Shown here piece after piece: positions 16,380-27,818 of a stretch of 64,000 nt of DNA. This DNA comes from a bacterium (GTDB lineage Bacteria; Cyanobacteriota; Vampirovibrionia; Obscuribacterales; Obscuribacteraceae), in the NCBI GenBank assembly GCA_016124935.1, contig WGMS01000030.1, positions 1 to 64,000 on the forward strand, read 5' to 3'. The notes beneath the pieces are model-generated. The model was not told the origin of the DNA. It was given only the letters and a program-made list of their open reading frames with translations, and ran no database searches. Made by a program: the position numbers and the translations under genes. Each line of letters starts with the position of its first letter. The first letter of the stretch is position 1.

Positions 16380-18296
16380 CTAGGGCTCTTTAGAGCTATC
16401 CTGATCCATGAGATATGGAACGTTAATAAGTACGTCAGCCTCATCCGGATCTTGATCCAGACCGCTTTTGCGCACCACAGAAGCATCTTTCTTAAGCCCC
16501 ATCTCTTCCAGAGAATGGGCGATGCGATAGAGATCTCCCGGGGTCTTACCGACCCTGCATGCAGCCGCCATCTTCAAAGCATGAGCCCTTTCGGTTTTCT
16601 TGCCTGCTCTTCTATAAAGTTCAGCCATATTAACCCAACTCGAAGAATCATCAGGATTACTTGCCACCGCTTTTTTAAATGCAGCCAGAGCCTGATCCGG
16701 TTTGTTCTCCTGCATGCAAATCAGGCCGAGATTGTGCCAGCTGAAATAATAATTCGGATCGAGAGCCAGGGACTTTTCGAGGATTTTTCTGGCTCGGTCC
16801 GGCTTCTCTTCGATTATATAAAAGGAGGCAAGGGTAGCTAGAATGAAGGGACTGTTCGGATTCAATCGAGCAGCATTGAAAGCACATTGCCGTGCTTCTT
16901 TAGCATTACCCATATCGCGATAAGTCTCAGCCAGGTTGCCCCAGGCAAGCGCATAACCCGGATTGAACTCCACCGCTTTTTTGAAGGCTTCATGGGCTTT
17001 GTCGGCTTTTCCCATGAATGCGTAAGTACAGCCGAGACTGTTATAGATATTTGGATTATCAGGATCAAGACTGAGCGCACTGTGAAAGTACTTGAGCGCT
17101 TCTTCAAATTGATACTGCTCTAAAGCAAGCTTGCCCAGTTGATAGACCGGACTGAACCAGGAGGGCTCGCGCTTTCTAGCTTCTTGTAAAACTTTCCTGG
17201 CTTCTTCAAATCGTTCGAGGTTCATGTTGACGATTCCTGCTTCCACAAGCCCCTGGGCGTCTGTCTTATCTACCGCCGCGGCTTTGTGGTAATACTTGAG
17301 CGCCTCCTGGGGACGCTCTTGCAACCGAGCAAGATAGCCAAGATTAGACCAGGAAGAAGACTCTTGCGGATATTTGGAAGCCAGATCCAGAAAAGTCTTT
17401 TCGGCAAGATCGAACATGCCTTGATCTTGATAGAGCACTCCAAGATATTTGAAAGCAGGAGCATAGTCCGGCTTCAGAGAAAGGCTCTTTTTGTAAGCGG
17501 TCAAAGCCTTTTTGTATTGCTTCATACCGTGATAAGCGTAGGCTAACCGGAACCAGATCTCCGGACTTTTTCCATTCAGCTCCAGAGCTTTCAACAAATA
17601 TCTTTCGGCGGCCTGCCCTTTGGCTCGCTCCATTTTAAGGCGAGCGGCCATGGTCCAGACCCGGGCATCATCAGGAGCCAGCTTGGTCAGATAGTCGAAG
17701 ATCTGCTCTGACTGGGCAAACTGCCCCCGACGAGCATAGAGACTGCCCAGATTGGACCAGGCGGTAAAATACCTGGGATCTAACAACACAGCCTTTTCGT
17801 AAGACTTCATGGCGCTGTCCAGCAGCTTTTGCTCGTTATGGATTACACCTTTTGCGTTCCACAAAGGCGCGTAATCGGGACAATCTATGCAAGCTTCGCG
17901 CACCAAATCAAGTGCTTCGTCCCAGCTTCCTTTCTCTGCCAGAGTCTTGACCCGCGCACAAATTTTCAAAGCCTTTTTCTCATCTTCATTCGTCGGCGGC
18001 GTGACGTACTGATCCGGATTCTTAAGAGGAATAACCGACCTCAAGAAATTGAACTCCTTCAAAGACGCGACCTGCTTATCGCCTGGCTCTTCCTTACTCT
18101 TTCGGACAGATCCATCCTGCGTTCCGGACTGCCTGGCCGATTTATTTGCAGGATTCGAGCTCTCGCCACCGCCGCAGGAGGCAAGCAAAAAGAGGGACAG
18201 GAATCCGGCGCAGAAGATGCAGCAGGTACAGAATTTACAGAAGATTCGTCTGGTTGAGCGAGGCATATAAATAATCAGACCCTGTCCGCTTTTCAT
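16380..18296 (-). CDS. TPR-repeat lipoprotein
   Basis: 638 residues. The N-terminus has a Cys-rich hydrophobic stretch ending in the lipobox LLASC, with Cys41 as the lipidated residue (Cys31 if the start is the second Met at 18266). After a Ser/Lys-rich linker the rest is about a dozen tetratricopeptide repeats, for example YAPLWNAKGVIHNEQ, FTAWSNLGSLYARRGQFAQS and YALAWGNLAETYRDMGNAKE. TPR lipoproteins scaffold envelope complexes, including pilus, outer-membrane and secretion assemblies. The gene is convergent with the signalling operon and divergent from dnaX. No partner can be named from context. Confidence 0.88.
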   Translation of the reverse strand: MKSGQGLIIYMPRSTRRIFCKFCTCCIFCAGFLSLFLLASCGGGESSNPANKSARQSGTQDGSVRKSKEEPGDKQVASLKEFNFLRSVIPLKNPDQYVTPPTNEDEKKALKICARVKTLAEKGSWDEALDLVREACIDCPDYAPLWNAKGVIHNEQKLLDSAMKSYEKAVLLDPRYFTAWSNLGSLYARRGQFAQSEQIFDYLTKLAPDDARVWTMAARLKMERAKGQAAERYLLKALELNGKSPEIWFRLAYAYHGMKQYKKALTAYKKSLSLKPDYAPAFKYLGVLYQDQGMFDLAEKTFLDLASKYPQESSSWSNLGYLARLQERPQEALKYYHKAAAVDKTDAQGLVEAGIVNMNLERFEEARKVLQEARKREPSWFSPVYQLGKLALEQYQFEEALKYFHSALSLDPDNPNIYNSLGCTYAFMGKADKAHEAFKKAVEFNPGYALAWGNLAETYRDMGNAKEARQCAFNAARLNPNSPFILATLASFYIIEEKPDRARKILEKSLALDPNYYFSWHNLGLICMQENKPDQALAAFKKAVASNPDDSSSWVNMAELYRRAGKKTERAHALKMAAACRVGKTPGDLYRIAHSLEEMGLKKDASVVRKSGLDQDPDEADVLINVPYLMDQDSSKEP

Positions 18297-18430
18297 CTAC
18301 TTATATCCCTTCAAACAGGCTCTTTTGCATCCTAGCAGATAAATGACAATTAGATTTAACTAGCGGTCTATGCGCGGCTCAAAATGCGGTAGTATAAGTA
18401 GGCTAAGCAGCCTGATTTTGAAAGAGCCTG

Positions 18431-20587
<2,157 letters not shown>

Positions 20588-20592
20588 ATTAC

Positions 20593-20612
20593 AGCCACTA
20601 TCAATGGTGGCT
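20593..20612. terminator. Short hairpin between convergent dnaX and acylphosphatase
   Basis: A 6-bp stem (AGCCAC with GTGGCT) and 8-base loop fill the 24-base gap between the two stops. It could end transcription from both sides, but it has no T tract. Confidence 0.35.
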
Positions 20613-20962
20613 TAGAACGTGGCGATTATCTCGAAATCCTCACGGTCCCCCTGAAGACTCTCGAAATCCGGGGCATCTTCGTCCAGCCAGTGCACCATGA
20701 CCTCTTCCACCATTGCTCCTGATGGTCCGAGCCTGCACCAGGCTATCAACTGGTCGAGCCGCTGCTCGTTACCCCGAACAAAAGCCTCCACCTGACCGTC
20801 CCGACGATTCCGAACCCAGCCGGTCAAACCCAGTCGTTTCGCCTCATCCCGGGTGCTCACTCGATAAAAAACGCCCTGAACCTTTCCGGAGATCTCAAGC
20901 CGAATCATTCTATCGGGTTTATCGTTTTTTTCGGGCTCAGTCATGACCTCTTCAGAACTCAA
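20612..20962 (-). CDS. acyP: Acylphosphatase
   Basis: 116 residues; the conserved domain (about 20-112) is the usual small acylphosphatase fold, preceded by an acidic 18-residue extension whose internal Mets at 20944 and 20908 are alternative starts. The enzyme hydrolyses carboxyl-phosphate bonds such as those of acetyl phosphate and 1,3-bisphosphoglycerate. The signature GKVQGVFYR contains the catalytic Arg, and GWVRNRRDG contains the catalytic Asn; EAFVRGNEQRLDQLIAWC completes the motif set. The gene is single and divergent from the coiled-coil J-domain gene. Confidence 0.93.
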   Translation of the reverse strand: MSSEEVMTEPEKNDKPDRMIRLEISGKVQGVFYRVSTRDEAKRLGLTGWVRNRRDGQVEAFVRGNEQRLDQLIAWCRLGPSGAMVEEVMVHWLDEDAPDFESLQGDREDFEIIATF

Positions 20963-20990
20963 AATATTTGGTGATCGATGCGAAACTTAT

Positions 20991-21015
20991 AGAGAAAATC
21001 TAACAACTTTTCTCT
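20991..21015. promoter_or_regulatory. Inverted repeat in a divergent intergenic region
   Basis: AGAGAAAA and its complement TTTTCTCT are separated by 9 bases. The site lies between two divergent genes (starts at 20962 and 21113), so an operator or small hairpin in one leader is possible. No known regulator motif is recognised. Confidence 0.35.
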
Positions 21016-21112
21016 TAGATGGGGAAAGAAATAGAATAAGAGATCGGCGATAGGGCAAAACCCGGCTCCGCTTACACTCTATGAGCCTGACCGGCAACCG
21101 CCTCCAGTTGCT

Positions 21113-23485
21113 ATGAGGGCCATGCCCACCAAGTTATCAGCCACCCAGAAGAAATCGAAGCAGAACATGTCGAAAGACGAAATTACCAAAACCAAGATCG
21201 AGACAGCCCGCCTCAAAGAAGCGATCGAGTCCGTCAAGAGCAAAGGCTGGGATATCAATCCATACACCCTCGCCGAAGAGCTGGAAGTCGAGAAAGAAGA
21301 TCTCTACCGGGACCGGGACGTAGTCTCCCTCATACTCGAAGCCCGCAATCATGACTGCACTTTCAAAGATCAGGGAGAAGAAGAGAATAGAAAAATCCTC
21401 GATCTCGAAAAAACCCTGGAAGAGCTTGAGAAAGAGAACAACAACCTGGCATTGAGAATCGCCGAGATGGAAGAAACGGCGAACATGCCTGCGCCTGAAG
21501 ATATAAACAGCCAGGTCATGGAACTTTTGCAGTCCGAATCCCAGGACGAAATCAAACAGCTGGAAAAGGAGCTGAAACAAGCCTATGCCCAGAGCGAAAG
21601 CCGCCTGGAAGAGATTACCGACCTGACCCGCACTCTAAGCGGTTTCGAGAGGGTCAACGAAGCGCTCAATCAGCGCTTGAGAGAGCTGGAAGACAGGAAC
21701 AGAGCACTCAGTGAAAACACCGACAACAAAAGCGATTCGGCAGAGAAAGAAGACACAGCCCACTTGCAAAAAGAGCTGGAGGAGACACAAAGGTCCCTGG
21801 CCGGTCTCGAACAGGTCAATGCAGCTCTGAACCAGAGACTGCGGGAGATGGAAGTCGAACTGGCGGAGCGTAATGAAGAATCCGCAGCAGAGTCGGACGA
21901 GGAAAAGGACGAGAAGCTCAAGGAGCTTACCATTACTGTTTCCGGTCTGGAGCGAGTTAATGAAGCGATTAATCTGCGCATGCGCGAGCTGGAAGACGAG
22001 AATAAAAAACTGAAAGAGAACACAGGGGGCTCCAGTCAAGCCGGCTATACGGGAAAAGCTGACAATGCCGAAATAGAGAAACGCATCGCCAGACTGGAAA
22101 AAGACAATGCTCAGCTCACCGATGCCATGAAAACAGAGCGCGAGAAGCAGACTATTCTCGCGATGAACAAAAGAGAGCTGGAAGCAAGGTTGCAAGAGCT
22201 TCAAAAGGAAGCCGACAACCTGGCACTGCAATTGCAGAACGCCTGGCATGTCGGCTATGAAAAGGGCTTGGCCGAAGCCGGTCAAAATCAGCCGATGATG
22301 GCGCAAGGGCCAGAAACGGAATCAGAACCAGAACCTGACCTAGAACTTGAACACGAGAACCAGGAAAATCTTCCCTACACCGAGGAGATAGAAGAAGAAG
22401 AGGAAGAGGAAAACCTCGAGCTCGAACCTCAGGAAGAGACTCCAGCCACCCATGAACTGAAAGTCGACGAAAGGGCGGTGATTAACTTTACCCAGGACGG
22501 ACCCTATGTTTCTAGCGATTTCAATCCGCTCAACGACCTGAGCTGGCGTGACCTGCAAACGGTCTATAGCATGGGGGTTCTCTCCCCCAAAGACCTCGAC
22601 CCGACGAGAACTCCGGCCAATGCGCTTGAGAGTCAGATAGTAGCGCAGTTTGGTTATCCGCAAAAGAAACCGACCGACACCTCCACCAATCTGGACGCCC
22701 TTCAACCGGGAGCCCCTCCCCAGGAATCTCTGGATGGATTTGATACCTCCGAGACTCAATTTGTCTCTTTCCATGGTGGCGAGGACGCGCCGGACGCCAT
22801 CCGCGAAGATCAGATGCTGACCAGAGAAGAACAGGTCGAGATCCCCGATTTCGATCAGATGGATATTTTTGAAGACATCGAAGAACTGGAAGAACTTGGC
22901 AAGATCGAGGTTCCAGATGATATGCTTGCAGATGTCCCGGTGGATCAAGTCGTTAAAGAGGAGAATGTCACCGGTGAAGATTTGCAGAACTTGATCAAAG
23001 AAAGAATCAAGAAAGCTCAGGAGCAGCATCACGTGGAGCAAACTGTCAGAACAATGCCCAATCCAGGACAGGATGCCGGAGCCGACAAGGGCGGCTATTC
23101 CGGATTGAATAAATTTGTCGGTCAAAACGTCAAGCCGACAGAAGGTGGGCAAGCAGCCCCCCCGCCCCCGGCGGCTGGTTTACAGAACCCCGCCTTGAAG
23201 GCGGCGCCCCGGGAGATAGTCAAAGCCTGCCGCATCCTCGGCATCAGTCCAGAAGATCTCACCAAAGAGAAAGTGAACAAAGCCTGGAAAGATCAAATAG
23301 CCTCTCCCGGCGTTCATCCCGACCTCGGTGGAGACACCGAAGCGGCAATTATTCTAAACGCCGCCAAGGACGAACTTCTGCAATTCATCGAATCCAGTGC
23401 TCCCAAGCTCGGCAAAAAATTCGGCGGCAGCTCCGGCGGAGCTAAAGATATGTCTAGTCGTTTCACCGGGAAGAAGAAGCAGTAA
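21113..23485 (+). CDS. HTH-like, coiled-coil and J-domain protein
   Basis: 790 residues, acidic. Residues about 20-80 look like a KfrA-type helix-turn-helix (WDINPYTLAEELEVEKEDLY). Residues 90-375 are coiled coil with a threefold internal repeat (about 174-195, 228-249, 275-296) of the pattern GLERVNEALNQRLRELED. A Glu-rich acidic stretch and a conserved-looking middle segment (LSWRDLQTVYSMGVLSPKDL) follow. The C-terminus (about 698-755) resembles a DnaJ J-domain with an HPD motif (His735) in GVHPDLGGDTEAA. A J-domain implies stimulation of a DnaK ATPase. Starts at 21113, 21122 or 21167 are all possible. I know no named protein with this order; the function is unknown. Confidence 0.75.
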   Translation: MRAMPTKLSATQKKSKQNMSKDEITKTKIETARLKEAIESVKSKGWDINPYTLAEELEVEKEDLYRDRDVVSLILEARNHDCTFKDQGEEENRKILDLEKTLEELEKENNNLALRIAEMEETANMPAPEDINSQVMELLQSESQDEIKQLEKELKQAYAQSESRLEEITDLTRTLSGFERVNEALNQRLRELEDRNRALSENTDNKSDSAEKEDTAHLQKELEETQRSLAGLEQVNAALNQRLREMEVELAERNEESAAESDEEKDEKLKELTITVSGLERVNEAINLRMRELEDENKKLKENTGGSSQAGYTGKADNAEIEKRIARLEKDNAQLTDAMKTEREKQTILAMNKRELEARLQELQKEADNLALQLQNAWHVGYEKGLAEAGQNQPMMAQGPETESEPEPDLELEHENQENLPYTEEIEEEEEEENLELEPQEETPATHELKVDERAVINFTQDGPYVSSDFNPLNDLSWRDLQTVYSMGVLSPKDLDPTRTPANALESQIVAQFGYPQKKPTDTSTNLDALQPGAPPQESLDGFDTSETQFVSFHGGEDAPDAIREDQMLTREEQVEIPDFDQMDIFEDIEELEELGKIEVPDDMLADVPVDQVVKEENVTGEDLQNLIKERIKKAQEQHHVEQTVRTMPNPGQDAGADKGGYSGLNKFVGQNVKPTEGGQAAPPPPAAGLQNPALKAAPREIVKACRILGISPEDLTKEKVNKAWKDQIASPGVHPDLGGDTEAAIILNAAKDELLQFIESSAPKLGKKFGGSSGGAKDMSSRFTGKKKQ

Positions 23486-23525
23486 CTAAATCTTGATATA
23501 TTTATCCGGTCAAAGAGGATAAATA

Positions 23526-24947
23526 ATGGTCAAGAGAGTCGTAGCGATAGTCGGTCGTCCGAACGTCGGCAAGTCCACCTTCTTCAACCGGTGCGTAGGA
23601 AGCCGTTATTCGATCGTGGACGACACTCCCGGTGTAACCCGGGATCGAATCTATCGCGAAGCGGACTGGTCCGGCTATGAATTCGTCATGATCGACACCG
23701 GCGGCATAATCACGGAAAGCCAGGAGCCCATGGCCGTCCAGGTGGTGGATCAGGTTCAGCTCGCCGTGGATGAAGCAGATGTAATTGTTTTCATGGTCGA
23801 CGGCAAGGAAGGTCCCACCGGTCAGGATGAAGATGTGGCTAATATGCTGCGCCGCTCCAAGAAGCCGGTTATATTAGCAGTAAATAAGGTCGACTCAAAA
23901 AAAGACGAGCTCAATGTTCCCGAGTTTTATTCTCTTGGTCTGGGCGACCCCCATGGACTTTCGGCAATGCGTGGTTCGGGCGGGGTAGGCGACTTGCTCG
24001 ACCTTATAATCAGCAACTTTCCAGAATATGACGGGATCAAGAAAAAGAAGAAGAAGAAAAAGTTAGAAGATTATCCCGTTGAAGGAGAGGACGATGAGGA
24101 TGGTGCTGATTCCAACGGTAGAGAAGGACCTCTTTCCATCGCCATAGTAGGCAAACCGAACGTCGGCAAATCTTCCATTCTGAATGTGCTCTGCGGAGTG
24201 GACAGAACCATTGTGGCACCGGAAGCCGGCACCACCCGTGACGCCATCGACACTCGCATAAATTATCAGGGCGAAGAGCTCATTCTAATAGACACCGCCG
24301 GAATAAGGAAGAAGTCGAAGGTGCGCTACGGTGTAGAGGCATTTTCCGTAGCCCGTTCCTTAAGAGCGATCTCGAGAGCGGATGTGGTGGTGCATGTCAT
24401 AGATGTGGCCGAAGAGATAAGCGAACAGGATCAACGCATCGCCGGAAAAATAGAAGAAGCCGGACGAGCCGTCGTACTGGTCATGAACAAATGGGACCTC
24501 AAAGAGGACAAATCATCCGGCTCGATGAACAAAATCATCGAAGAGGTCAAATCCGAGCTTCGCCATGTCGCCTACGCCGAAGTCCTCTTCACCAGCGCAA
24601 TCAATAAAGTTAGAGTCAGAAAAATTCTGGACGCGGCCAAAAGCGCGCATGAACAGACGATGCGTCGGGTTTCCACCAGTCTGGTCAATCAAATAGTGAA
24701 CGAAAGTGTAGCCCTGGTGCCACCACCTTCGGGGAAACGGGGTAAACGCCTGAAAATCTATTATGCCACCCAGGTCTCGGTGGCACCGCCCACCTTTGTA
24801 CTCTTCGTCAACGACGAACATCTGTTGCCCAAGAATTACAAGTCCTATCTAGAGCGAAAACTGAGAGCTTCCTTCGGCTTCGAAGGCACTCCTATACGCA
24901 TAACCGCTCGCTCGAAAAGTAAAACAGCGAAGAGTTTTCAGTCCTGA
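23526..24947 (+). CDS. der: Ribosome assembly GTPase Der (EngA)
   Basis: 473 residues. Der has two GTPase domains in tandem and a C-terminal KH-like domain and helps mature the 50S subunit. Domain 1 shows GRPNVGKST, DTPGVTRDR, DTGG and NKVD; domain 2 shows GKPNVGKSS, GTTRDAID, DTAGIRKK and NKWD. The KH-like domain contains KIYYATQVSVAPPTFVLFVN. The linker between the GTPase domains is unusual, with eight consecutive lysines followed by an acidic segment (GEDDEDG). ATG is preceded by AGAGGATAA. plsY follows 20 bases after the stop, probably co-transcribed. Confidence 0.97.
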   Translation: MVKRVVAIVGRPNVGKSTFFNRCVGSRYSIVDDTPGVTRDRIYREADWSGYEFVMIDTGGIITESQEPMAVQVVDQVQLAVDEADVIVFMVDGKEGPTGQDEDVANMLRRSKKPVILAVNKVDSKKDELNVPEFYSLGLGDPHGLSAMRGSGGVGDLLDLIISNFPEYDGIKKKKKKKKLEDYPVEGEDDEDGADSNGREGPLSIAIVGKPNVGKSSILNVLCGVDRTIVAPEAGTTRDAIDTRINYQGEELILIDTAGIRKKSKVRYGVEAFSVARSLRAISRADVVVHVIDVAEEISEQDQRIAGKIEEAGRAVVLVMNKWDLKEDKSSGSMNKIIEEVKSELRHVAYAEVLFTSAINKVRVRKILDAAKSAHEQTMRRVSTSLVNQIVNESVALVPPPSGKRGKRLKIYYATQVSVAPPTFVLFVNDEHLLPKNYKSYLERKLRASFGFEGTPIRITARSKSKTAKSFQS

Positions 24948-24967
24948 ATAAGAGGTCTTGCTTTTAA

Positions 24968-25627
24968 GTGGAATATCTAACCCTACTCCTGGTGATTCTG
25001 GCAAGCTATATTCTCGGCTCGATCCCGACCGGTTATTGGATAGGGAAGATCTCGAAGGGAGTGGATGTTCGAGAGATGGGCAGCGGCTCCACCGGCGCCA
25101 CCAATGTGCTGCGCTGTGTCGGAAAGAAAGAAGCCTTGGTAGTCCTCTTCGTCGATATCGCCAAAGGCTATTTGCCTGTCGCGGTCGCCCTCCATCTCCA
25201 GTCCACGCAACCTCAGCTCATGCCGGGCAATCTCTTTCCTAACCTGGCTGGAGTACTGGCGGCGATCAGTTCTATCTTCGGCCACAGCCGGTCTATATTC
25301 CTGCAATTCACCGGCGGCAAGAGCGCCGCCACCGGTCTCGGCACTCTTTTCGCTCTGCATCCGCTCGGTGCCCTCGGTACCCTTTTGATATGGCTGGCCG
25401 TGCTCTTTTCCAGCAAGATAGTTTCTCTGGCTTCCATATCCGCGGCCGTTGCCTGCCCTACGATAATGTTTCTTCTGAAAGCACCACCAGCGATACTGGC
25501 TTACGCCATTATCGCTTTCTTTTATGTCACCCTGCGGCACCGCTCCAACATAAAACGCTTATTAGACGGCACCGAAACGAAATATACGGACAAACCGAAA
25601 GAATTGAGCGAATTAACTAAACAATGA
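24968..25627 (+). CDS. plsY: Acyl-phosphate:glycerol-3-phosphate acyltransferase PlsY
   Basis: 219 residues, starting at a GTG. PlsY is an integral membrane enzyme that transfers an acyl group from acyl phosphate to glycerol-3-phosphate, the first step of phospholipid synthesis in most bacteria. The three active-site loops are visible: GSIPTGYWIGKISKGVDVRE then GSGSTGATNVLR (motif 1), GHSRSIFLQFTGGKSAATG (motif 2), and the C-terminal loop with LRHRSNIKRLLDGTE (motif 3). About five to seven hydrophobic helices match the family. It follows der closely. gpsA, which supplies its glycerol-3-phosphate, is at the far right of the window. Confidence 0.96.
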   Translation: MEYLTLLLVILASYILGSIPTGYWIGKISKGVDVREMGSGSTGATNVLRCVGKKEALVVLFVDIAKGYLPVAVALHLQSTQPQLMPGNLFPNLAGVLAAISSIFGHSRSIFLQFTGGKSAATGLGTLFALHPLGALGTLLIWLAVLFSSKIVSLASISAAVACPTIMFLLKAPPAILAYAIIAFFYVTLRHRSNIKRLLDGTETKYTDKPKELSELTKQ

Positions 25628-25671
25628 ATAAGATGGAAATTTCGACTGGTAATTAGAAAGGTGAAAGCGGT

Positions 25672-26814
25672 ATGAGATTGAAATTCTCAAAAGCAAAAAT
25701 CGGCGTGCTATCGACAGCGATGCTCCTCAGTATCCAGATGCAAACAACTCCTGCGACTGCGCAGGCAGCGGAAAGCCCGGAGAAACTACCTGACTTGAGC
25801 TTTCTTTCGAAGCCGGTGCAACCTACTCCACTTTCGGAAGAAGAGAAGGTCAATGTCGGTGTCTACAAAAAATGCGGCAAAGCCGTGGTCAACATCGCCA
25901 CCGTCACCACCCCCGAAGGCTATTACTACAATATCATGCCCCAGGAAGGGATAGGCTCGGGCACGATTATTTCTAAAGACGGCTATCTGGTCACCAACGA
26001 GCATGTGGTCGGCGCAAGCGAAATGGTAAGGGTCACTCTTTTCGACGGCTCCAGCTATGCAGCCAAGCTGGTCGGCAAAGACCCCTCTAACGATCTTGCC
26101 GTGCTCAAAATTCAGGCGGCGCCGGGCAAACAATTTGAATGCATCGAAATCGGCAACAGCTCCGAACTGGAGGTCGGACGCAAGGTGCTTGCCATCGGCA
26201 ATCCGTTCGGCTACGACCAGACCATGACCCAGGGCATGATCTCCAGCCTGGGCAGAACTCTTAGAACCAGAAACAATCGCATGATCAAAGGCATCATCCA
26301 GACCGATGCCGCCATCAACCCCGGCAATTCCGGTGGGCCGCTCTTAGACACGGCGGGCCGGATGGTGGCCATAAACACCGCCATCTTCACCCGGGCTGGC
26401 CAGAACTCGGGCATAGGCTTTGCCATCCCGGCTAATATCATCCGCTCGATAGTTCCGGAGCTTATTCTCCACCACCGGGTGCTTCGTCCGGATATTGGCA
26501 TCCTCGCTTTACAAGAGACTCCGGCCGGTGTAAGAGTAATAAGGCTCGCCTCGGGCGGTCCTGCCGTCAAAGCCGGAATCCAGGGACCGAAAGCCGGAAT
26601 CTACCGCATGGGACCGATTGCCATCAGGGGTGTTGACATCTCTTCGGCCGACATTATCTCCCATGTGGACAATGTCCGGATAAACACCCAGGATGAGCTA
26701 CTGACCTATATAGAGAAGAAAAAACCTAATCAAGTGGTTACACTAACGGTGAACAGGAACGGGACGATTCTAAAAATTCCAGTAAAATTGTCGGTTAATA
26801 GCAACGAACAGTAA
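25672..26814 (+). CDS. HtrA/DegP-like serine protease
   Basis: 380 residues. A signal peptide (about 1-32, ending ATAQA) directs it across the membrane. The trypsin-like domain carries the catalytic triad His111 (NEHVVG), Asp141 (SNDLAVL) and Ser220 (NPGNSGGPLL). One C-terminal PDZ domain (about 275-370) follows, with LASGGPAVKAGIQGPKAG. Proteases of this family degrade misfolded envelope proteins and often act in stress responses. GAAAGGTGA lies upstream of the ATG. The OmpR-type regulator begins 30 bases after the stop and may be co-transcribed, which would link envelope proteolysis to regulation. Confidence 0.95.
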   Translation: MRLKFSKAKIGVLSTAMLLSIQMQTTPATAQAAESPEKLPDLSFLSKPVQPTPLSEEEKVNVGVYKKCGKAVVNIATVTTPEGYYYNIMPQEGIGSGTIISKDGYLVTNEHVVGASEMVRVTLFDGSSYAAKLVGKDPSNDLAVLKIQAAPGKQFECIEIGNSSELEVGRKVLAIGNPFGYDQTMTQGMISSLGRTLRTRNNRMIKGIIQTDAAINPGNSGGPLLDTAGRMVAINTAIFTRAGQNSGIGFAIPANIIRSIVPELILHHRVLRPDIGILALQETPAGVRVIRLASGGPAVKAGIQGPKAGIYRMGPIAIRGVDISSADIISHVDNVRINTQDELLTYIEKKKPNQVVTLTVNRNGTILKIPVKLSVNSNEQ

Positions 26815-26844
26815 TAAGCAATATTTAATAGGAGCAAGAGTACA

Positions 26845-27561
26845 TTGGCTAGAATTCTAGTAATAGACGATGACCAGGCGATTGCCGAATTGGTCAAGGT
26901 TAATCTCGAGCTCCTCAGCCACAAGGTGGAAACCGCCTCGGACGGGATCAAGGGACTGGCCCTTGCCCAGCAAAATCATCCGGATCTCATCGTCCTCGAT
27001 GTGATGATGCCGGATTTAGATGGTTTCACCGTCTGCCAGAGGCTGCGGCAGAACCCCACCACCCATCCCATTCCTATCCTGATGCTCACCGCTCTGGGAA
27101 TGACCAAGGACAAAGTCACCGGCTTCGACTCCGGCGCCGACGATTACCTGGTCAAGCCTTTTGAAATTCCCGAGCTTCAAGTGCGGGTCAGAGCACTGTT
27201 ACGTAGAGCCGGTTCGGTGCCGCATTCGGCTAGTCTGCCCGAAATTCTCACCGCCGGTGAAATCACTCTAATTCCAGAGAATCTGCAAGCCAAGGTCAAA
27301 GACCGCGTGGTCAAACTGACACCCACCGAATTCGAAATTCTGCACTGCTTGATGCAACACCATGGTCAGACCGTATCCACCGGTAAGCTTCTGGAGGAGG
27401 TCTGGGGCTATTCGCCCGACGATGACGTCGATACCATCAGGGTTCACATCCGCCATCTCAGAACCAGACTGGAGACCGCCGATCGCAAATATATCAAGAC
27501 CGTATACGGCGGCGGCTACCAGTTAATCCCCGGCGGATTCAACAAAAGCAGCAAAGACTGA
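26845..27561 (+). CDS. OmpR/PhoB-family response regulator (RpaB-like)
   Basis: 238 residues from a TTG start with AGGAGC upstream at 26831. The receiver domain has Asp8-Asp10, the phospho-acceptor Asp52 ([13 protein letters not shown]), Thr in MLTALG and Lys in LVKPFE. The winged-helix DNA-binding domain (about 140-235) contains [16 protein letters not shown] and [17 protein letters not shown] and ends with [10 protein letters not shown]. The overall pattern resembles cyanobacterial RpaA/RpaB regulators, but PhoB-type regulators are very similar and I do not claim orthology. No histidine kinase gene is adjacent, so it may be served by a kinase elsewhere. Confidence 0.93.
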   Translation: MARILVIDDDQAIAELVKVNLELLSHKVETASDGIKGLALAQQNHPDLIVLDVMMPDLDGFTVCQRLRQNPTTHPIPILMLTALGMTKDKVTGFDSGADDYLVKPFEIPELQVRVRALLRRAGSVPHSASLPEILTAGEITLIPENLQAKVKDRVVKLTPTEFEILHCLMQHHGQTVSTGKLLEEVWGYSPDDDVDTIRVHIRHLRTRLETADRKYIKTVYGGGYQLIPGGFNKSSKD

Positions 27562-27719
27562 GCATAAGTTCATCAAATTGACAATCGCTCTCCTTACAAC
27601 CTTTATATTAAGGAGCCCTTGCTAAGCCCCATGGATGCCCACCGGCGCGGCGTCTTCCCCTGGATGCCACCAGTTCCTATAAACGTTTTAGGTTAAGAGA
27701 GTAGCCTCGACCTAGACAT

Positions 27720-27776
27720 CCTTGAAATCTACAATTTATCATGTGTTGCGCTAGCCATTGAAAACTTATTTCAAGG
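27720..27776. promoter_or_regulatory. 9-bp inverted repeat upstream of the MBOAT operon
   Basis: CCTTGAAAT at 27720-27728 and ATTTCAAGG at 27768-27776 are perfect complements, 39 bases apart, and lie 43 bases before the MBOAT start. They may form a leader hairpin or two operator half-sites. The rest of the 257-base gap from 27562 holds a possible 21-codon frame (about 27631) but nothing I can support as a gene. Confidence 0.4.
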
Positions 27777-27818
27777 GCGACAATTCGGGGCTTCGCGACC
27801 GATGACAGGAGATTCAAA

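Noticed and set aside
27631..27700. Short frame of about 21 codons starting MDAHRRGVFPW upstream of the MBOAT gene
   Set aside because: AAGGAG is about 15 bases before the ATG, too far, and the product is too short to judge.
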